A DNA stretch of 64,000 nt, taken from positions 1-64,000 of the forward strand of contig JAJQHD010000022.1 in the NCBI GenBank assembly GCA_021199855.1, read 5' to 3'. The notes under the pieces are model-generated. The model was given only the letters and a program-made list of their open reading frames with translations, did not search any database and was not told the DNA's origin. Origin of the DNA: Oscillospiraceae bacterium (lineage in GTDB: Bacteria; Bacillota; Clostridia; Oscillospirales; Ruminococcaceae). This document shows positions 13,334 to 23,514 of this stretch, piece by piece (the first letter of the stretch is position 1; each line of letters opens with the position of its first letter). A program made the translations under genes and the position numbers.

Positions 13334-16159
13334 ATAGCATCGAACGGCATCAAGGGGATTACCGTCGAAATCAGTGGCGAGTCAACGAAGCTTACATCGG
13401 CTTTGAAAGATGTCGATTCTCAGGCGAAAAGCCTACAGAGTGAGCTAAATCAGGTCGAAAAGCTTTTAAAATTAGACCCCACCAATACAGAATTACTTGC
13501 ACAGAAAGAACAGATTTTAGCGGAACAGGTTGCAAACGCCTCCGACAAACTCGAGATCCTCGGCGATGTCCAGGATCAGGTTGAAAAGCAGTTTGCGGAT
13601 GGGGATATAGGAACCGAAGAATACAGAGCCTTTGAGAGAGAAGTTATGTCGGCTGGAAATGCTCTCCAAAGTGCCGAAACACAACTGTCATCAATGCAGG
13701 AAAAAGCCTCCCATGCCGGAGATACAGTTGAAGAGACCGGGGGCGATTTTGAAAAGACCGGTGAGCAGGTTGAGGAAACCGGCGAACAGCTCAAGGAAAC
13801 CGGTGATAACGCTGAAGAATCAGGCGAAAAAGCTGAAGAAGCCGGCGAAAAAGCTGAAGAATCAGGAAGCGGTTGGGAATCGTTCAAATCGGTTGCCACA
13901 GCGGCATGCTCAGCGGTTGTTTCAGCCGTTACTTCGGTTGTAGATGGTGTAGCTGAAATTGCCTCCGGCATCTGGGACATGGTTAATGAAACCGCCGAAG
14001 CGGGCGATGAAATCGACAAGACGGCGCAAAAAATCGGTATCAGCACCGACGCCTATCAGGAGTGGGCATATGTCTTTGAGCTATGCGGTGCTGATGCCAG
14101 TGGTCTGAGCACAAGTATGAAGACCCTCTCGGGTGTTATCACAGACGCGGCGGACGGTTCAGATACAGCGGTGGCAAAATTGGAAGCCGTCGGGCTATCA
14201 CTCGAAGACTTGAACGACCTCTCACAGGAAGAACAGCTTGATCTTGTCATATCCGCATTGCAGGATATGGAATCGGGCGCCGGAAGGACATCAGCGGCGA
14301 CCGACCTTCTCGGGAAAACAGCCACCGATATGGCGGCGGTTCTCAACATGACTGCCGAAGAAACGGAGGCTCTCAAACAGGAAGCCTACGATTACGGCAT
14401 TATCATGAGCGAAGATGCTGTATCAGCAAGCACAGAGTTTGGAGATTCGCTCACCCGCCTGCAAAATACCTTCTCAGGCGTCAAAAACAGCATTGCCACC
14501 GAGTTTATGCCCGGTTTATCCGACGTTCTGGACGGCTTTTCACTGCTTTTATCGGGTCAGGAAGGCGCAGAAGAGGCGATTTCCGAAGGTGTTGAAAGCA
14601 TAATTGATGGCTTGCAGGACGTTTTGCCTCAGGTTACCGACGTTTTGGAAACGGTTATAAGCTCCGTACTTGAAATAGCCCCCGAGCTTATTTCAACGCT
14701 TCTGGAATCCATACTTGATTGTTTACCGTCGGTTATAGATGCGGCAGTAAGTATTTTGCAATCGTTGATGGACACCCTGACAGGCAATGTTGACATGATT
14801 ACGTCTGTCATCATGCAACTGATTACAGCCGTTATTAAGTTTATTACGACGAATTTACCGTCGTTTGTTAGAGCCGGAATTGAGATTATAACATCGCTTA
14901 TAACTGGCATTTCGGAGGCATTACCGGATATTATTCAGGCTTTTGTCGACATGATTCCGGAGCTTATAACGGCGATAACTGATAACCTCTCCCTCATTGT
15001 TGACGCGGGCATAACCCTTATCACATCACTGGCTAACGGGCTGGTTCAAGCCATTCCACGGCTTATTGAGGCTCTGCCACAAGTCATTGACAGCATACTG
15101 AATGGTCTTTTAGACTGCATTCCAGATTTGATTCAAGCGGGAATAGATCTGCTCACGGCTTTGGTCGAAGATCTGCCAACAATTATTGAGACAATTGTTG
15201 AAGCCCTCCCCGAAATTATTGAAAATATAATCATAACGCTTACAGACTGTATTCCTGACATCATTCAGGCTGGAATAGATCTGCTGACAGCTTTGATTGA
15301 GGATCTTCCTACTATCATTGAGACGATTGTCGAGGCTTTGCCAGAGCTGATTGACAGCATAATTACTGCACTTACCGATTCCATTCCAGAAATGATAGAC
15401 GCTGGCGTTGAGCTTCTTGTGTCGCTGATAGATAATCTTCCGACTATCATTGATACCATTATCGATGCCATTCCGGAGATTATTGAGGCGATCCTTGAGG
15501 CACTCACAGACAGCCTTCCTCAGATTATTCAGGCAGGCGTTGAGCTGTTTGTAGCTCTTATCGAGCATCTGCCGGAGATTATAAGTGCAATAATAGAAGC
15601 AGTTCCTCAAATAATAGATAGTCTTAAAACCGCCTTTACCGAATCCATTCCCGAGATTGCGGAATGTGGCTTAAATCTCGTCAAAGGTCTTTGGGAAGGA
15701 ATCAGCGACGCGGCTTCGTGGCTTTGGGGAAAGGTCTCGGGCTTTTGCGACGATTTGGTCGGCAATATCAAGAGCTTCTTCGGCATCAATTCGCCGTCAA
15801 CCTTATTCCGGGATTTAATCGGTGAAAACCTGATTAAGGGCATTGAGGTCGGTGTCGAGTTTGAAACGCCGAATCTTCAGGACACCTTGAACGAAAGCCT
15901 ATCATCCGTGACAAGTGGCGTAACAGCCACGCTGGAAGCGGAAGAAATGAAAGTATCTGCGGGATTGTCAGCTACCACAGAGCGGGCTTCGGTCTCATCG
16001 TCCGAAAGCACGGCGGCGGGAACTGTATCGCTCGGCGGATTGCATTTCGAGATACACGAATTTAACAACAATTCTCAAGCCGATTTCAATGAGCTCATCG
16101 AGGAAGGAATGAAAGTGGCGGAGGAATATGTCAGACGTAGAGGGAGCGTGTTTGCATGA
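13334..16159 (+). CDS. Tape measure protein, ~941 aa, apparent ATA start
   Basis: The protein family normally begins with a sequence like IKGITVEISGESTKL; here that lies upstream of the first ATG (13403) and is preceded by AGGAGGT (13321-13327) then ATA at 13334-13336. The ATA is at the right distance and may be a mutated ATG. Features in order: N-terminal coiled coil (about residues 25-100), a TGE/EE-rich linker (about 120-160), hydrophobic segments around residue 180 (ATAACSAVVSAVTSVVDGVAEI), then a long region of 44-residue repeats with LPTIIETIVEALPEII. It sets tail length and is ejected with the DNA. ATGA overlap with Dit. Confidence 0.85.
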   Translation: MASNGIKGITVEISGESTKLTSALKDVDSQAKSLQSELNQVEKLLKLDPTNTELLAQKEQILAEQVANASDKLEILGDVQDQVEKQFADGDIGTEEYRAFEREVMSAGNALQSAETQLSSMQEKASHAGDTVEETGGDFEKTGEQVEETGEQLKETGDNAEESGEKAEEAGEKAEESGSGWESFKSVATAACSAVVSAVTSVVDGVAEIASGIWDMVNETAEAGDEIDKTAQKIGISTDAYQEWAYVFELCGADASGLSTSMKTLSGVITDAADGSDTAVAKLEAVGLSLEDLNDLSQEEQLDLVISALQDMESGAGRTSAATDLLGKTATDMAAVLNMTAEETEALKQEAYDYGIIMSEDAVSASTEFGDSLTRLQNTFSGVKNSIATEFMPGLSDVLDGFSLLLSGQEGAEEAISEGVESIIDGLQDVLPQVTDVLETVISSVLEIAPELISTLLESILDCLPSVIDAAVSILQSLMDTLTGNVDMITSVIMQLITAVIKFITTNLPSFVRAGIEIITSLITGISEALPDIIQAFVDMIPELITAITDNLSLIVDAGITLITSLANGLVQAIPRLIEALPQVIDSILNGLLDCIPDLIQAGIDLLTALVEDLPTIIETIVEALPEIIENIIITLTDCIPDIIQAGIDLLTALIEDLPTIIETIVEALPELIDSIITALTDSIPEMIDAGVELLVSLIDNLPTIIDTIIDAIPEIIEAILEALTDSLPQIIQAGVELFVALIEHLPEIISAIIEAVPQIIDSLKTAFTESIPEIAECGLNLVKGLWEGISDAASWLWGKVSGFCDDLVGNIKSFFGINSPSTLFRDLIGENLIKGIEVGVEFETPNLQDTLNESLSSVTSGVTATLEAEEMKVSAGLSATTERASVSSSESTAAGTVSLGGLHFEIHEFNNNSQADFNELIEEGMKVAEEYVRRRGSVFA
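15113..15640 (+). repeat. Four exact-period 132-bp repeats inside the tape measure gene
   Basis: Units begin at 15113, 15245, 15377 and 15509 (a degenerate fifth at 15641). Each encodes 44 residues of the type IPDIIQAGIDLLTAL then EDLPTIIETIVEALPEII. The bases differ between units while the period is exact, so these are old tandem duplications kept in frame. Tail length scales with such repeats. Confidence 0.85.
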
Positions 16160-16890
16160 TAAGACCGAATCAGTTTGAATATAACGGCAAAAGGTCATAT
16201 GACGATTTCGGTCTTCTCATTGCAGAAACACCACCTTTTGTCATTGCCGAGCGTGATATTGAATTTACATCGGTGAGTGGGCGGAGCGGCGATGTCTTGG
16301 CCGACAACGGTCGCTATAACAACGTCACGAAAGAGTATAGCGTTATCCTCACCGATGACGTGTTCCCTCTCGCTCAGACGGTCAAAAAGATGTCGGCATG
16401 GCTTACGAAATCAGCGAATTATTATAAGCTTTGCGACACCTACGAGCCTAATTATTACAGGCTTGCGGCGTTCTCGGGAAATATAAGCGTTACGGATTTG
16501 CTTTTGCAAATTGGAACCGCAACGCTCACGTTCAACTGCAAGCCGTATAAGTACCTTCTCGACGGTCAGAAAGAAATCACTCTGACCGAAGAAGGAAGCG
16601 TCTATAATCCTGAGGATTTCGATTCGGTGCCTTATATCAAGATTACCGGCGACGGCGACATAACACTCATGATAAGTAACGATAATGGCAATACCTCTTT
16701 CTACTTCGAGGATGTCGAGGAGTATATCGAGATTGACGGCGAGCTTATGAGCGCATACAAAGGCAATACACTTGAAAACAGCAAGATTTCTTTTGTCGAT
16801 TTCCCGACACTTGCACCCGGTCAGAATGAGATTTCATTTGTCGGCGATGTCGAAAGTATAACGATTATTCCGAGGTGGAGGTCGCTATGA
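16156..16890 (+). CDS. Distal tail protein (Dit), 244 aa
   Basis: Starts by ATGA overlap with the tape measure. The N-terminus (NGKRSYDDFGLLIAETPPFVIAERDIE) and the segment SGRSGDVLADNGRYNNVTKEYSVIL match siphovirus Dit proteins, with a C-terminal galectin-like half ending PTLAPGQNEISFVGDVES. Dit forms the ring that joins tube to tip. Frame intact. Confidence 0.9.
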   Translation: MIRPNQFEYNGKRSYDDFGLLIAETPPFVIAERDIEFTSVSGRSGDVLADNGRYNNVTKEYSVILTDDVFPLAQTVKKMSAWLTKSANYYKLCDTYEPNYYRLAAFSGNISVTDLLLQIGTATLTFNCKPYKYLLDGQKEITLTEEGSVYNPEDFDSVPYIKITGDGDITLMISNDNGNTSFYFEDVEEYIEIDGELMSAYKGNTLENSKISFVDFPTLAPGQNEISFVGDVESITIIPRWRSL

Positions 16891-19189
16891 TACCAATCCT
16901 ATACAAGCCTACAGAGACGGATTTTACGCATAACGGAATCGGTCATCTTGTCGATTGCATATCCTGCACGGTCACGGAAAACCGGAACGGGAGCTTCGAG
17001 GCTGAATTTGTATATTCTATAACCGGTCAGCTCTACTCGGAGATTCTTGAAGACTGCATCGTAAAGCTGAAGCCGAATGAGACATCTGACCTACAGCTTT
17101 TCAGGATATACAAATCATCAAAGCCGATTAATGGCAAAGTCACCTTCTACTGCGAGCATATCTCGTACATATTGAGCGGAATTCCAGTCGAATATGTCAC
17201 ATTTGACAGCTTGAAGTGTCAGCCTGCATTGGCGAAGCTCTTTGCCGGAAGCCTTATAAGCCATGATTTCAGCTACTATAGCGACATCGAGACGGTCGGT
17301 TCCTGCACATTCGAGAATATCTCTATCCGGAATGCCCTCGGTGGAACGGACGGGTCTATTCTCGACACATTTGGAGGTGAGTTTGAATTTGATAATTTCG
17401 TGGTTAAGCTCCTCAAATCCCGAGGAAGTGACACAGGCATCAGGATTGCATACGGTAAGAATCTTACCGATGTCACGCAGGAAAAAGTATCTCGGAAACC
17501 TACACCGCTGTATACCCTTATGCCACATACGCCGACGAGGACACCGAAGAAGTCACGGTTACGCTATCTGAAAAGATAATATATAGCGACAATGCAAGCC
17601 TTTATGCGCACCAGCGCGTCTATATTAAGGACTGCACCGAGCTTTTCGACGATGGCGAAACCATAACCGAGGACACATTAAGAGCTAAAGTCACATCGTG
17701 GATGTCGACAAGCGGCTTCGATGAGCCGTCGGTAAATATAACCGTATCGTTCAAGAGCCTTTGGGATAGTCCCGAATACGAAAGCTATAAGCTACTGGAA
17801 CGTGTCAGCCTATGCGACACTGTCACGGTTTACTATCAGGATTTAGGCATCGAGGCGACGGCAAAGGTTATCAAGACGGTTTATGACGTTTTAGGTGAAC
17901 GATACACATCAATCGAACTCGGAGATGCGGCGGCAAATCTTGCAGACAACCTCAACGGTCTTTCAGACGAAATTGCATCTCAAATCCAAAATCAAGAGGT
18001 CAGCCAGACTCTGAAGCTCAATGCGGCTATATCAAAAGCAACAGCCGCAATCACCGGTCAGAGCGGCGGCAATGTCGTATTAAACCCGCCGAACAATCCG
18101 CAAGAGATTCTTATTCTTGACACCGACGATATAACGACGGCACAAAACGTCTGGCGTTGGAACTCCGGCGGTCTCGGATTCAGTTCGACCGGCTACAACG
18201 GCGAATATGCAACAGCTATCACTTCAGATGGTCTTATCGTCGCCGATTTCATCGCCACCGGCACACTCAATGCCGCCGAAGTCGAGGTTATCAACCTATC
18301 AGCGGACAGTATCACTTCCGGGACGATTGACGGCTCACGGCTTACTATAGCCAACATCGACACATCGAAGGTCACCTTTTCCGGTGACAGTTGGGTTACC
18401 GGGAGCGATGTCGACACCACACTACAGGATTACTCGACAAAAACTGAAATCGAAACCATACTTGAAATCTCCGAAGGCAATATCCTGCTTGAAGTTTCAG
18501 AAAAGTATGTCACGACCGAAACGCTTGAAGGTTATCCGACAGATGATGATTTGAATCAGGCTTTGGAAAGCTACGTTGAAACCGGCGAAATCCGTTCCAG
18601 ATTTGCAATGGATTCAAGCAGTATCACCATTGAATCAGGCGTCATCTCTTTCGATTCAAACTCTATAAGCATCAATTCCGATAACTTCAAGCTTACAACA
18701 AATGGCGAGGTTTCAGCAACCGGTACTTTTACATCCGGCTCGGATGACAGTTACAAAATGCAGTTATATGGTGGCTGGCTTACAGGAAGTTACGGAGGCA
18801 CAACAGTCGGTGCGCTTATAATGGTTCCTAACCAAACCTTCACCGTGGACGGAATAACAAAAACATATAACGCTATGGTAATGCAGGCGGATATGAACAC
18901 ACTGACATCAACAATGCTCAATTTCAATGCGGATTACCTAAATGTGAAATATGCGGCAGGCAGTTACTACTACGGCTGTACGGGCGGAATAACGGTTCTT
19001 ACTGGTGTGTCCAGTTACACATCGATTCAATATCTCACCAATATCGAATTTGACTCACGATATTCGTCCCTATTGGGAACCGAGTATCTCGTGTCGGCAA
19101 CTTGGTATTGGGATTATGCAAGCATTCCGAGCAGCTTTTCAAGTGCATATATCCAATTTCAAAAAGGGCTTATGGTTACATCTCTATAA
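16887..19189 (+). pseudogene. Tail-associated endopeptidase/tip protein (Tal, gp21-like), frameshifted
   Basis: Starts by ATGA overlap with Dit, with GGTGGAGG upstream. The N-terminal part reads MIPILYKPTE...DCISCTVTENRNGSFEAEF as in prophage endopeptidase tail proteins. Around 17482-17487 a run of five A marks a shift: the reading continues perfectly in the -1 frame (ISETYTAVYPYATYADEDTEE, IIYSDNASLYAHQ) up to 19189. One A more would restore one protein of about 767 residues. There is no canonical slippery heptamer, so a single-base deletion in the homopolymer (or a sequencing error) is likelier than programmed shifting. The C-terminal half is the tail tip/adhesin part. Confidence 0.8.
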
Positions 19190-19207
19190 CAGAAAGGAAT
19201 GTACACA

Positions 19208-19423
19208 ATGATTAGTTTTGTCAAGTTCGACGAGTGTAATGGAGTGTGGGCTAACAAAGATAAAGCCCTTGAATACATGGTGGCGGGCTATCAGGTATTT
19301 TCCGACGAAACATGTACAATCGAAAGGACTCAGGAGGATATAGAGGCAATAGACGAGACTATAAGATGTCCCGAAACAACCACGTCAACACAGCGGTCAT
19401 CATCAACCACAACCGCTGAATAA
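19208..19423 (+). CDS. Hypothetical tail-region protein, 71 aa
   Basis: Start set at the second ATG (19208), nine bases after AGAAAGGA; the first ATG is too close to that site. Contains a mixed N-terminal half (ISFVKFDECNGVWANKDKALEYM) and a Ser/Thr-rich tail (TTTSTQRSSSTTTAE). Lies between tail tip and fibre genes. Function unknown. Confidence 0.55.
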   Translation: MISFVKFDECNGVWANKDKALEYMVAGYQVFSDETCTIERTQEDIEAIDETIRCPETTTSTQRSSSTTTAE

Positions 19424-19437
19424 ATAGGAGGTTCAAT

Positions 19438-19659
19438 ATGTTAGGAATCAATGCGAAAGTCGAGGACACCAAAAGTCAGATTATCAAGGTCATCAACGAG
19501 GCAGGATTGCCGTCTTGTCTTGTTGACTATATCATGACTGAAATCTTGAACGATGTCCGATTGTCACGAATGAACGCAGTGCAAAAGGAACGGGAGGCTT
19601 ATCAGCAGGAACAGCAAGAGCATGCTTCCGAAAATCCCACACCAAAGGAAGGTGAATAG
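19438..19659 (+). CDS. Hypothetical tail-region protein, 73 aa
   Basis: AGGAGG precedes the ATG. Helical sequence (KVEDTKSQIIKVINEAGLP, LPSCLVDYIMTEILNDVRL) with a Gln/Glu-rich C-terminus (EAYQQEQQEHAS). No family recognised. The next gene begins two bases after the stop. Confidence 0.55.
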   Translation: MLGINAKVEDTKSQIIKVINEAGLPSCLVDYIMTEILNDVRLSRMNAVQKEREAYQQEQQEHASENPTPKEGE

Positions 19660-19661
19660 AC

Positions 19662-22085
19662 ATGCAGTATATCAAGGAAATCACGGTCGACCTATCAGGC
19701 GAAATGTATTTCAGCTATATCACAGCCGTGCAGGGTGACGAAGGTTCACGCTATGTGAAGATTACAATCCTCTCAAACGGCGAGGTATTCGAGATTCCGG
19801 ACGGTGCTATAGCTACACTCAGATGTCGGAAGCCCGACGGGACGTATATCCTCAATGATGCAACTATCAACGATGACTATACCATTACGGCGGAGCTCAC
19901 CGAAAACATGCTTGCGGCGGTCGGAAATTGTCGGTGCGAGGTCACAGTCTATGCAGACGATGCAAGCCTTACAACGGTACCGTTTATCGTCAAGGTAACG
20001 GCGGTGTCGGTCAACCCGGATATTGAGAGCACCGACGAATACACAGCTCTTACCGAGGCGTTGAACAAAGTAATCGATATATCAGGTATTGCAGACGAGG
20101 CTCTTGCAGAGGCGTCTGAAGCACTTGAAACAGTCTCAGAGGTTGAGACGGAAATCGGCACCGCAATCGCAAATGCTGAGGATGCGACCGAGGCGGCAAA
20201 TGAAGCCGCTGAAAAGGCTAACACATCGGCAAACAATGCGGATGAAGCTACAGCTAAAGCCAATACAGCCACCGAAAATGCCAATACAGCAACAGAGGAA
20301 GCAAAAACAGCAACAGAGCAGGCAAACACTGCTACAGACAACGCAAACAATGCAACCGAAGCGGCAAATGAAGCCGCTGATAAAGCTAACACGGCGGCTA
20401 CCAATGCCGATGAAGCCGCCGAGGCTTGCGAATTAGCTACTGAAGGTGCTTCAACAAATGCCAAAGCCGCTCTTATAGCTTCTCTCGACGGCACACTTGC
20501 TACATACAAAGACGTAATGCGAAAGTGGTTCTTGATAAGCGGTGTAAACGCCGTATCAGATACCGGTCTCACAGCACTGGTTGATGAATGGTATTCGGCA
20601 ACCCGTCCCGGCGAATGGATAGCTACAACCGAATTCTATCAGCCGGACGTGTCGGCGGTAACCTATGGAACCAAAGGCGGCGACCACGCAGATTTGACGT
20701 GCACTCCGTCCACCGACACGGTCAAAGGTCAGGATGATTACGAAGGTCTCCCGCTGTTTGCAATAACCGATTGTAACTTCTACGTCGACGCAGACACCCT
20801 CCGACCGGTCATTACAGCGATTGACGGCATAACGGATAACTTCAAGCGTTACGACCCGACCGTTTATGTCGGCGTATTGCAGATGTCAGCATGGACTTGC
20901 AGGGTTGAAACAGACGACACCTACACAAGAGTCTACTCAGCAAACAGCAATGTTCCCTATCCGGTCAAGCCTTTAGCGGAAGCGGTAGACCCCGACGGCA
21001 ATTTCCGACAGTGGGTGCTCCACGTCAAATACCTGTCTCATACAACAGATGGTTTAATGACAGCATGTGCAGGGTTGATTCCGACAGCATGGACTTCGGA
21101 ATCGTCTCTTATCACTCTTGCACATAAAAACGGCACTCAGTACTCCGGAACAACCTCGGCTGATGATGCATTCCTGAAGATTATGGTTGAAGTCAAGTAT
21201 GCAAGTCTTACTCTTGATGGTATTGTACAAGGTTGCGTTAATTTGAATTATCAGTACCCGGCACAGGTCTCCGAGACCGGTGTGCAGAGAATCATCCTAA
21301 CAACTGCAAACGCCGCAAATCTCGAAGTCGGAATGAGTGTTATTGTCGGCTACTATAATTCGTCTGCAAGCTCACCGCTTGACAGAGGAACGGCGGCTAT
21401 ATACAGCACATCTACAAACACTGGATGTCTTATCACGGCAATAGAGAGTGTTACCATAGATGATACCGAATACTCGGCGGTCTATGTAGACCTTGACAGC
21501 TTCGACACAACAGCAAACGGTACAGCGACCGAAGGCACGACCTATATTTCCACATGGCATTGGATAACAGGCTCGACAGATTGCGTTTTAGGCAATGACG
21601 GCTCGCCGAAATCCTGCACCAGTGGCAAATATCCGGCAAAGATTCAGGGAATCGAAATCATGAACGGCGGATATGAGGTTATCTCGGATGTCATCCTCAA
21701 ACTCTATCAGGATGAAGAGGACGAATCGGTCTATTACTATGAGCCTTATGTCGTCAAGTCGTCTGCGAACCTCGCAAGCTCTATCACAGCTAACTACATA
21801 GCGACCGGAATCATCCTCAAACAGCCGAGCTCGGATGGCTGGAATTACATCAAAAAGCTTGGCGAATCTGAAGGTGTTATGTTCCCAATCGAAATTGGCG
21901 GTTCGAGCTCCACATATACCCGTGATGCCATTTACATGAATTCAAATGCTACCGGTATTCGAGAATGGCTCGCCCGTGCTAACTTGAACAACGGCTCCGG
22001 TACTGGTGGCTTGTCTGGCGTCCACGGTAACCACGGCGTCTCGTCTGCGACCTGGCACATCGTCGCCCGGAATTCTGTGTTTTGA
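19662..22085 (+). CDS. Tail fibre / receptor-binding protein: BppU-like N-terminus and C-type-lectin-like C-terminus, 807 aa
   Basis: Residues 1-125 resemble the BppU N-terminal domain that attaches fibres to the baseplate (YFSYITAVQGDEGSRYVKI). Residues about 145-265 are an Ala/Glu/Asn/Thr-rich coiled coil (EAANEAAEKANTSANNADEA). A large beta-rich region follows. The last ~60 residues (NNGSGTGGLSG...GVSSATWHIVARNS) look like a C-type lectin fold variable end, the target of diversity-generating retroelements. The RT gene lies 160 bases downstream. It probably decides host receptor choice. Confidence 0.8.
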   Translation: MQYIKEITVDLSGEMYFSYITAVQGDEGSRYVKITILSNGEVFEIPDGAIATLRCRKPDGTYILNDATINDDYTITAELTENMLAAVGNCRCEVTVYADDASLTTVPFIVKVTAVSVNPDIESTDEYTALTEALNKVIDISGIADEALAEASEALETVSEVETEIGTAIANAEDATEAANEAAEKANTSANNADEATAKANTATENANTATEEAKTATEQANTATDNANNATEAANEAADKANTAATNADEAAEACELATEGASTNAKAALIASLDGTLATYKDVMRKWFLISGVNAVSDTGLTALVDEWYSATRPGEWIATTEFYQPDVSAVTYGTKGGDHADLTCTPSTDTVKGQDDYEGLPLFAITDCNFYVDADTLRPVITAIDGITDNFKRYDPTVYVGVLQMSAWTCRVETDDTYTRVYSANSNVPYPVKPLAEAVDPDGNFRQWVLHVKYLSHTTDGLMTACAGLIPTAWTSESSLITLAHKNGTQYSGTTSADDAFLKIMVEVKYASLTLDGIVQGCVNLNYQYPAQVSETGVQRIILTTANAANLEVGMSVIVGYYNSSASSPLDRGTAAIYSTSTNTGCLITAIESVTIDDTEYSAVYVDLDSFDTTANGTATEGTTYISTWHWITGSTDCVLGNDGSPKSCTSGKYPAKIQGIEIMNGGYEVISDVILKLYQDEEDESVYYYEPYVVKSSANLASSITANYIATGIILKQPSSDGWNYIKKLGESEGVMFPIEIGGSSSTYTRDAIYMNSNATGIREWLARANLNNGSGTGGLSGVHGNHGVSSATWHIVARNSVF
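21964..22085 (+). other. Putative DGR variable region (VR) at the fibre C-terminus
   Basis: Many codons here are NNC or NNT at surface positions (TCC, ACT, TTG, TCT, CAC, AAC, CAC, TCG, CAC, GTC), which is what adenine mutagenesis of AAY codons produces; the framing residues (GG..G, TWHI, ARN) are constant-looking. The region ends with the stop at 22085. No adenine-rich template repeat was found in 22086-22245 or after the RT gene. Confidence 0.5.
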
Positions 22086-22245
22086 TTTAGAGGCAGTACA
22101 ATGCAAGGCGGTTGTGGAAAACAGCAACACGTGCCGATACGGCACACCTACCCTGCGGGGAAAATTGACGAACGAAGCCTCAGGGCTGGTAAACAAATCA
22201 AGTTGAACGTCCTGCAAACGTCACAGAAAGAAACACATAGGCGGA
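22086..22245 (+). other. Fibre-RT spacer with perfect hairpin
   Basis: No gene is evident. GTGCCG (22131-22136) and CGGCAC (22140-22145) form a perfect 6-bp stem with a 3-base loop about 46 bases past the fibre stop. A hairpin just after the VR promotes target recognition in the Bordetella phage retroelement. A template repeat similar to the VR end is not visible here. Confidence 0.4.
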
Positions 22246-23514
22246 ATGAAAAGTAGTTGTAAACAGATTGATATTACCGATGTCAATACAATTTTGCCTT
22301 GGGTCGGAGAGTGTATAGACCGCCACAAAAGGCGGCGTGACTTTGAGGAGCTTCTTCTTACAGTCGGCGGTATGACAAAAGAGGACTACCGCAAAGCCGT
22401 AAACGGCGATTTAAGCCTACTCGAAGAGCCAAAAAGACGTATAGCCAAAGAAGCCACTAAGAGAATCAAAAATAGAGATTTGAAGCTATCTCCGGTGGTT
22501 ATACAGTACAGGCAGGATAAATCATCTCTGAAATGGAGACAAATTGGAAGAGAATCTGCAATGCAACAGATTTTCGACTATATCGCTATTCGGTCGTGTG
22601 AGGATATCTGGAACCGCCGGATTGTACCACAGCAAGCCTCGAGCATCCGAAACCGAGGTCAGGTCTACGGCACTGCAATGATAAGCTCTTGGGTGCAGAG
22701 AGACAACCGGGCGGCGGAATACGCCAAAGAGCACGGCTACAGATACAGTCGGAAATGTAAGGAACACGTCAAGCTCGACGTTAAGCAATGCTATCCGTCG
22801 CTCCGCACCGAGATGTTTATGAGGCGATTCCGCCGGGATTGCAAAAACAAAGATATTCTCTGACTATGGGAAACGCTTTTAAACTCTCATAAGGTCAACG
22901 GTTACAAAGGCTTTATGATTGGAGCACTGGTCTCTCAACAGGCGGCACAATATCTATTGTCTTTCGTATACAGATATGCGATGTCGCTCACCAAGACACG
23001 ACGGGATAAGAAAATAAAGCTTATAACTCACGGGCTTTTCTTCATGGACGATATGCTCTTCACGTCGAGCTCACGGTCGAGCCTAAAGCAGGCGGTCAGA
23101 AAAATAGATACTTTTGCAAAGACCGAAATTGGGGTTGACATCAAGCCTCTCTGGCAAATACAAGAGTTAGAAAAGACACCTATAGACATGATGGGCTATC
23201 TTGTAAGAGCAGACGGCACGGTCGGCATCAGACCTCGGGTATTTATCCGCTCACGGCGAACGGCTCAGAGGAGCAACCGGCACGGGATGTCTCTCAGACA
23301 AGCCCGGTGGCTATCAGCCTTTAAAGGCTACTATAAACAGAAAAAGAAAACGCTGAAATTCAGAAATTATAAGATTATGCACAAGCTCAATCTGTATAAG
23401 GTCTTTAGGACAGCCGGACAAATAGTCAGTATAAACGAAAGGATGATTTTAAATGTCACAGTTGACACAATACACGGAAAAGCCGGAGACAATGCAGTAT
23501 ATGCCATTGCCTGA
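22246..23514 (+). pseudogene. DGR-type reverse transcriptase interrupted by an in-frame TGA
   Basis: The frame contains an N-terminal RT segment (WRQIGRESAMQQIFDYIAI), motif A (VKLDVKQCYPSL), motif IGALVSQQAAQYLL, the SQ version typical of diversity-generating retroelement RTs, and the catalytic FFMDDMLF, followed by thumb motifs (DMMGYLVR). A TGA at 22861-22863 sits where relatives have a tryptophan (KDIL stop LWETLL; typical KDLLWLVETLL). TGG to TGA fits one G to A change. Without read-through the catalytic half is not made, so the retroelement is probably dead in this copy. Downstream half by itself starts at ATG 22915 but lacks motif A. Confidence 0.85.

Noticed and set aside
13576-14046. 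Minus-strand frame in the tape measure gene
   Set aside because: Serine/proline-rich mirror of the E/G-rich linker; no start signals.
19949-20572. Long open frame on the minus strand opposite the fibre gene (207 codons)
   Set aside because: It is the shadow of the Ala/Thr-rich coiled coil of the fibre; composition is Ser/Ala-biased and no ribosome binding site is present.
22006-22206. Plus-strand ORF overlapping the fibre end and the spacer
   Set aside because: It overlaps the variable region in another frame and has no ribosome binding site; the spacer is better seen as non-coding.
11394-23514. Alternative genetic code (TAG or TGA reassigned) in the prophage
   Set aside because: Other prophage genes end at TGA or TAA in the right place and host genes use all stops; only one TAG and one TGA interrupt genes, so mutation explains them better.
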